Of a stretch of 6,860 nucleotides of DNA, positions 5,384 to 6,860 are shown piece by piece. Each line of letters starts with the position of its first letter. Position 1 is the first letter of the stretch. The notes below the pieces were generated by a model, which was given only the letters and a program-made list of their open reading frames with translations, was not told where the DNA came from and did not search any database. The position numbers and the translations under genes are program-made. Source of the DNA: Rhodobacterales bacterium UBA3089 (GTDB taxonomy: Bacteria; Pseudomonadota; Alphaproteobacteria; Rhodobacterales; Rhodobacteraceae); the NCBI GenBank assembly GCA_002367255.1, contig DFBD01000173.1:1-6860 (forward strand), given 5' to 3'.

Positions 5384-5764
5384 TCAGCGTTTTCCCGACC
5401 TTAACGCATCGAACAAATGCTGAACAGAGGTTTTCACGTGCCGGAACCGATCCCCGCCCAGATGCGTGCCGCCATACCAACGGGTGACGACGACTATGGC
5501 GTCCTCCATCCCTTCGCGGGCCAGCATTTGCAGGATAATCATACCCGCGCCACCCTCGCCGTCATCGTTCTTGATTTCGGTGCCGTCGGATAGGCGGGCG
5601 GCCCATGTATTATGGGTCGCCTTGGCGAACTTCTTGGGTTTCTTCAGCCGTTTGAGGAAATTCTTGATGTCCGCATCATTTGTCACCTGCCCTGCCGTCA
5701 CCGCGTATTTCGACCCTCGATCAGACACAACACCCGTAAACTGGATGAAATCCGGCAGCATCAT
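5384..5764 (-). CDS. IMPACT-family (YigZ-related) single-domain protein
   Basis: The 126-residue product consists of one IMPACT N-terminal-type domain (UPF0029). Landmarks are RGSKY (16-20), KATHNTWAARL (48-58), NDDGEGGAG (66-74) and VVVTRWYGGTHLG (91-103), followed by DRFRHV (105-110). The usual bacterial YigZ is about 200 residues, with an extra C-terminal domain and a GG-KLG-GGLVRAY signature. This protein lacks that domain, and its RWYGG-LG-DRF-H signature is closer to the one I recall for eukaryotic IMPACT/Yih1, which bind Gcn1 and restrain the kinase Gcn2. Bacteria have no Gcn2, so the role here is unknown. The start codon overlaps the glcF stop as ATGA (5761-5764), which indicates translational coupling. 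A second ATG follows immediately, so the exact start could be one codon later. Confidence 0.88.
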   Translation of the reverse strand: MMLPDFIQFTGVVSDRGSKYAVTAGQVTNDADIKNFLKRLKKPKKFAKATHNTWAARLSDGTEIKNDDGEGGAGMIILQMLAREGMEDAIVVVTRWYGGTHLGGDRFRHVKTSVQHLFDALRSGKR

Positions 5765-6860
5765 CCAAGTTTCGCAGGTTTCGGCCCGCCCGTCGCCCAG
5801 TCCAGCAATTCGACGGTGTGCACCACCGGAACCCCTGTGCCCGACCCGATTTGCATCATGCAGCCGATGTTGCCTGCGGATATAATTTCGGGCTCGACGG
5901 CCTCCAATGTTGCGACTTTGCGTGCTTTCAGTTCGCCCGAGATTTCGGGTTGCATCAGGTTATAGGTACCAGCCGAGCCACAGCACAGATGCGGGTCCTC
6001 GGGCTCCATTACGGTGAAACCTGCCTGCGCCAGCAAGCGTTTTGGATGCAGCTTGATCTGTTGACCGTGTTGCAAGCTACACGCCGCATGGTATGCCACG
6101 CGGATATCGCGTTTTTCGACTTTGTTCAGGCCAAGGTCCGCCATCACTTCGGTGATGTCCTTGGCCAGCGCGGAAATCGTTGCGGCCTCTTTCGCCAAGG
6201 GTTCATTGCGGAACATATGGCCATAGTCCTTAACGGTCGTGCCACAGCCCGAAGTGTTGATAATAACTGCATCGAGGCCCTCGCCATTCACCTCCACCAT
6301 CCAGCTATTGATGTTCTTGGCGGCGGATTTATGGCTCTCGTCCGTTTTGCCCATGTGATGGGTTAACGCCCCGCAACAGCCCTGCCCCTGCGGGATGACC
6401 ACATCGCAGCCGTGGCGGGTCAGCAGGCGAATGGTTGCCTCGTTAATGTCCGTATCAAGGGCGCGTTGCGCGCAGCCTGTCATCAAGATCACGCGTTTGC
6501 GGCGTTCGCCCTGTGCGGGGAAAACCTGCGGTTTGTCCATCAAGCTGGGCGGGGGCATTTTGGCGGGGGCGAAATCGACCATCGCTTTCAGTTTGCCGGG
6601 CAGCGCAAATTTGAACGGTTTCGCCATCCACGCGCCGTATATCGCCAACCTGAAACGGTTGGGATAGGGCAAAATTTTGGACAGGACGAACCGCATGGCG
6701 CGGTCAAACAGCGGGCGCTTGTAATGGTCGTTTATATATTCGCGCGCGTGATCCACCAGATGCATATAATGCACACCCGACGGGCAGGTGGACATACACG
6801 CAAGGCACGACAGGCAGCGGTCAACATGAAGCACAGTTTTGGCGTCCGGCGTGCGGTTGT
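5761..6860 (-). CDS. glcF: Glycolate oxidase iron-sulfur subunit GlcF, 5' end outside window
   Basis: The frame enters from the right edge; about 366 residues are visible and perhaps 70 N-terminal ones are missing, including the first of the two ferredoxin-like cluster motifs. The second, CLSCLACMSTCPSG (about 6774-6816), is complete and should hold a [4Fe-4S] cluster. Two CCG domains follow. Each has a Cys, then 31 residues, then Cys-Cys-Gly: GQGCCGAL near 6370 and PHLCCGSAG near 5980, with later cysteines in SGCGTT and GNIGCM. These bind further Fe-S or disulfide-linked centres that pass electrons. GlcF works with the flavin subunits GlcD and GlcE to oxidise glycolate to glyoxylate at the membrane. 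Those genes would be expected upstream, beyond the edge. LutA-like and GlpC-like proteins share the CCG domains, but the NRTPDAKT lead-in and HYMHLVDHAREY after the cluster are GlcF-like. Confidence 0.93.
   Translation of the reverse strand, partial: NRTPDAKTVLHVDRCLSCLACMSTCPSGVHYMHLVDHAREYINDHYKRPLFDRAMRFVLSKILPYPNRFRLAIYGAWMAKPFKFALPGKLKAMVDFAPAKMPPPSLMDKPQVFPAQGERRKRVILMTGCAQRALDTDINEATIRLLTRHGCDVVIPQGQGCCGALTHHMGKTDESHKSAAKNINSWMVEVNGEGLDAVIINTSGCGTTVKDYGHMFRNEPLAKEAATISALAKDITEVMADLGLNKVEKRDIRVAYHAACSLQHGQQIKLHPKRLLAQAGFTVMEPEDPHLCCGSAGTYNLMQPEISGELKARKVATLEAVEPEIISAGNIGCMMQIGSGTGVPVVHTVELLDWATGGPKPAKLG

Noticed and set aside
5818..6366. Plus-strand open frame opposite glcF (about 182 codons).
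   Set aside because: It is antisense to the conserved CCG domains of GlcF, and its His- and Cys-rich content mirrors that gene.

Overview
The window looks like chromosomal DNA of a moderately GC-rich alphaproteobacterium, most likely a member of the Rhodobacterales. This rests on the protein sequences: a 41-residue alphaproteobacterial-type ribosomal protein L36, a GlcF and an RmuC in one compact cluster, a secreted pseudo-caspase with peptidoglycan-binding domains, and a DinB tail typical of that group. There is no insertion sequence, phage gene, CRISPR array or other sign of recent transfer. This is mostly ordinary core genome, and the most interesting signals are in the RNA leaders.

Layout, left to right. 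Bases 1-147 (+) are the 3' end of dinB (DNA polymerase IV), closed by a rho-independent terminator at 284-310. Convergent to it, 315-1172 (-) encodes an N-formylglutamate amidohydrolase family protein. From a shared divergent region, a clear sigma-70-type promoter (1238-1266) drives tRNA-Val(GAC) (1310-1384). Only 72 bases further lies rpmJ (1457-1582), apparently in the same transcript; a hairpin whose 5' arm is the tRNA CCA end lies at the junction. A bidirectional terminator (1607-1638) separates rpmJ from the convergent gene at 1644-3257 (-), a secreted pseudo-caspase with two peptidoglycan-binding domains and no cysteine.

The rest is all on the minus strand. hsp20 (3392-3850) has its own terminator (3336-3366) and a leader of about 90 bases with three hairpins; the last one folds over the Shine-Dalgarno sequence and has the U(U/C)GCU motif and bulged G typical of ROSE RNA thermometers. 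Upstream are glcF (5761 to beyond the right edge, 5' end missing), an IMPACT-family gene (5384-5764, ATGA overlap with glcF) and rmuC (3971-5368, 15 bases after the IMPACT gene). These three look like one operon: glycolate oxidation, then two accessory or stress functions. A heat-shock-like promoter for hsp20 seems to start inside the rmuC stop codon.

How they work together: the minus-strand genes from glcF down to the pseudo-caspase lie in series, but the hsp20 promoter, the hsp20 terminator and a -10 box after it suggest three transcription units (glcF-IMPACT-rmuC, hsp20, pseudo-caspase). Both of the last two genes have a leader hairpin that covers the ribosome binding site. No stretch over 300 bases lacks a gene.
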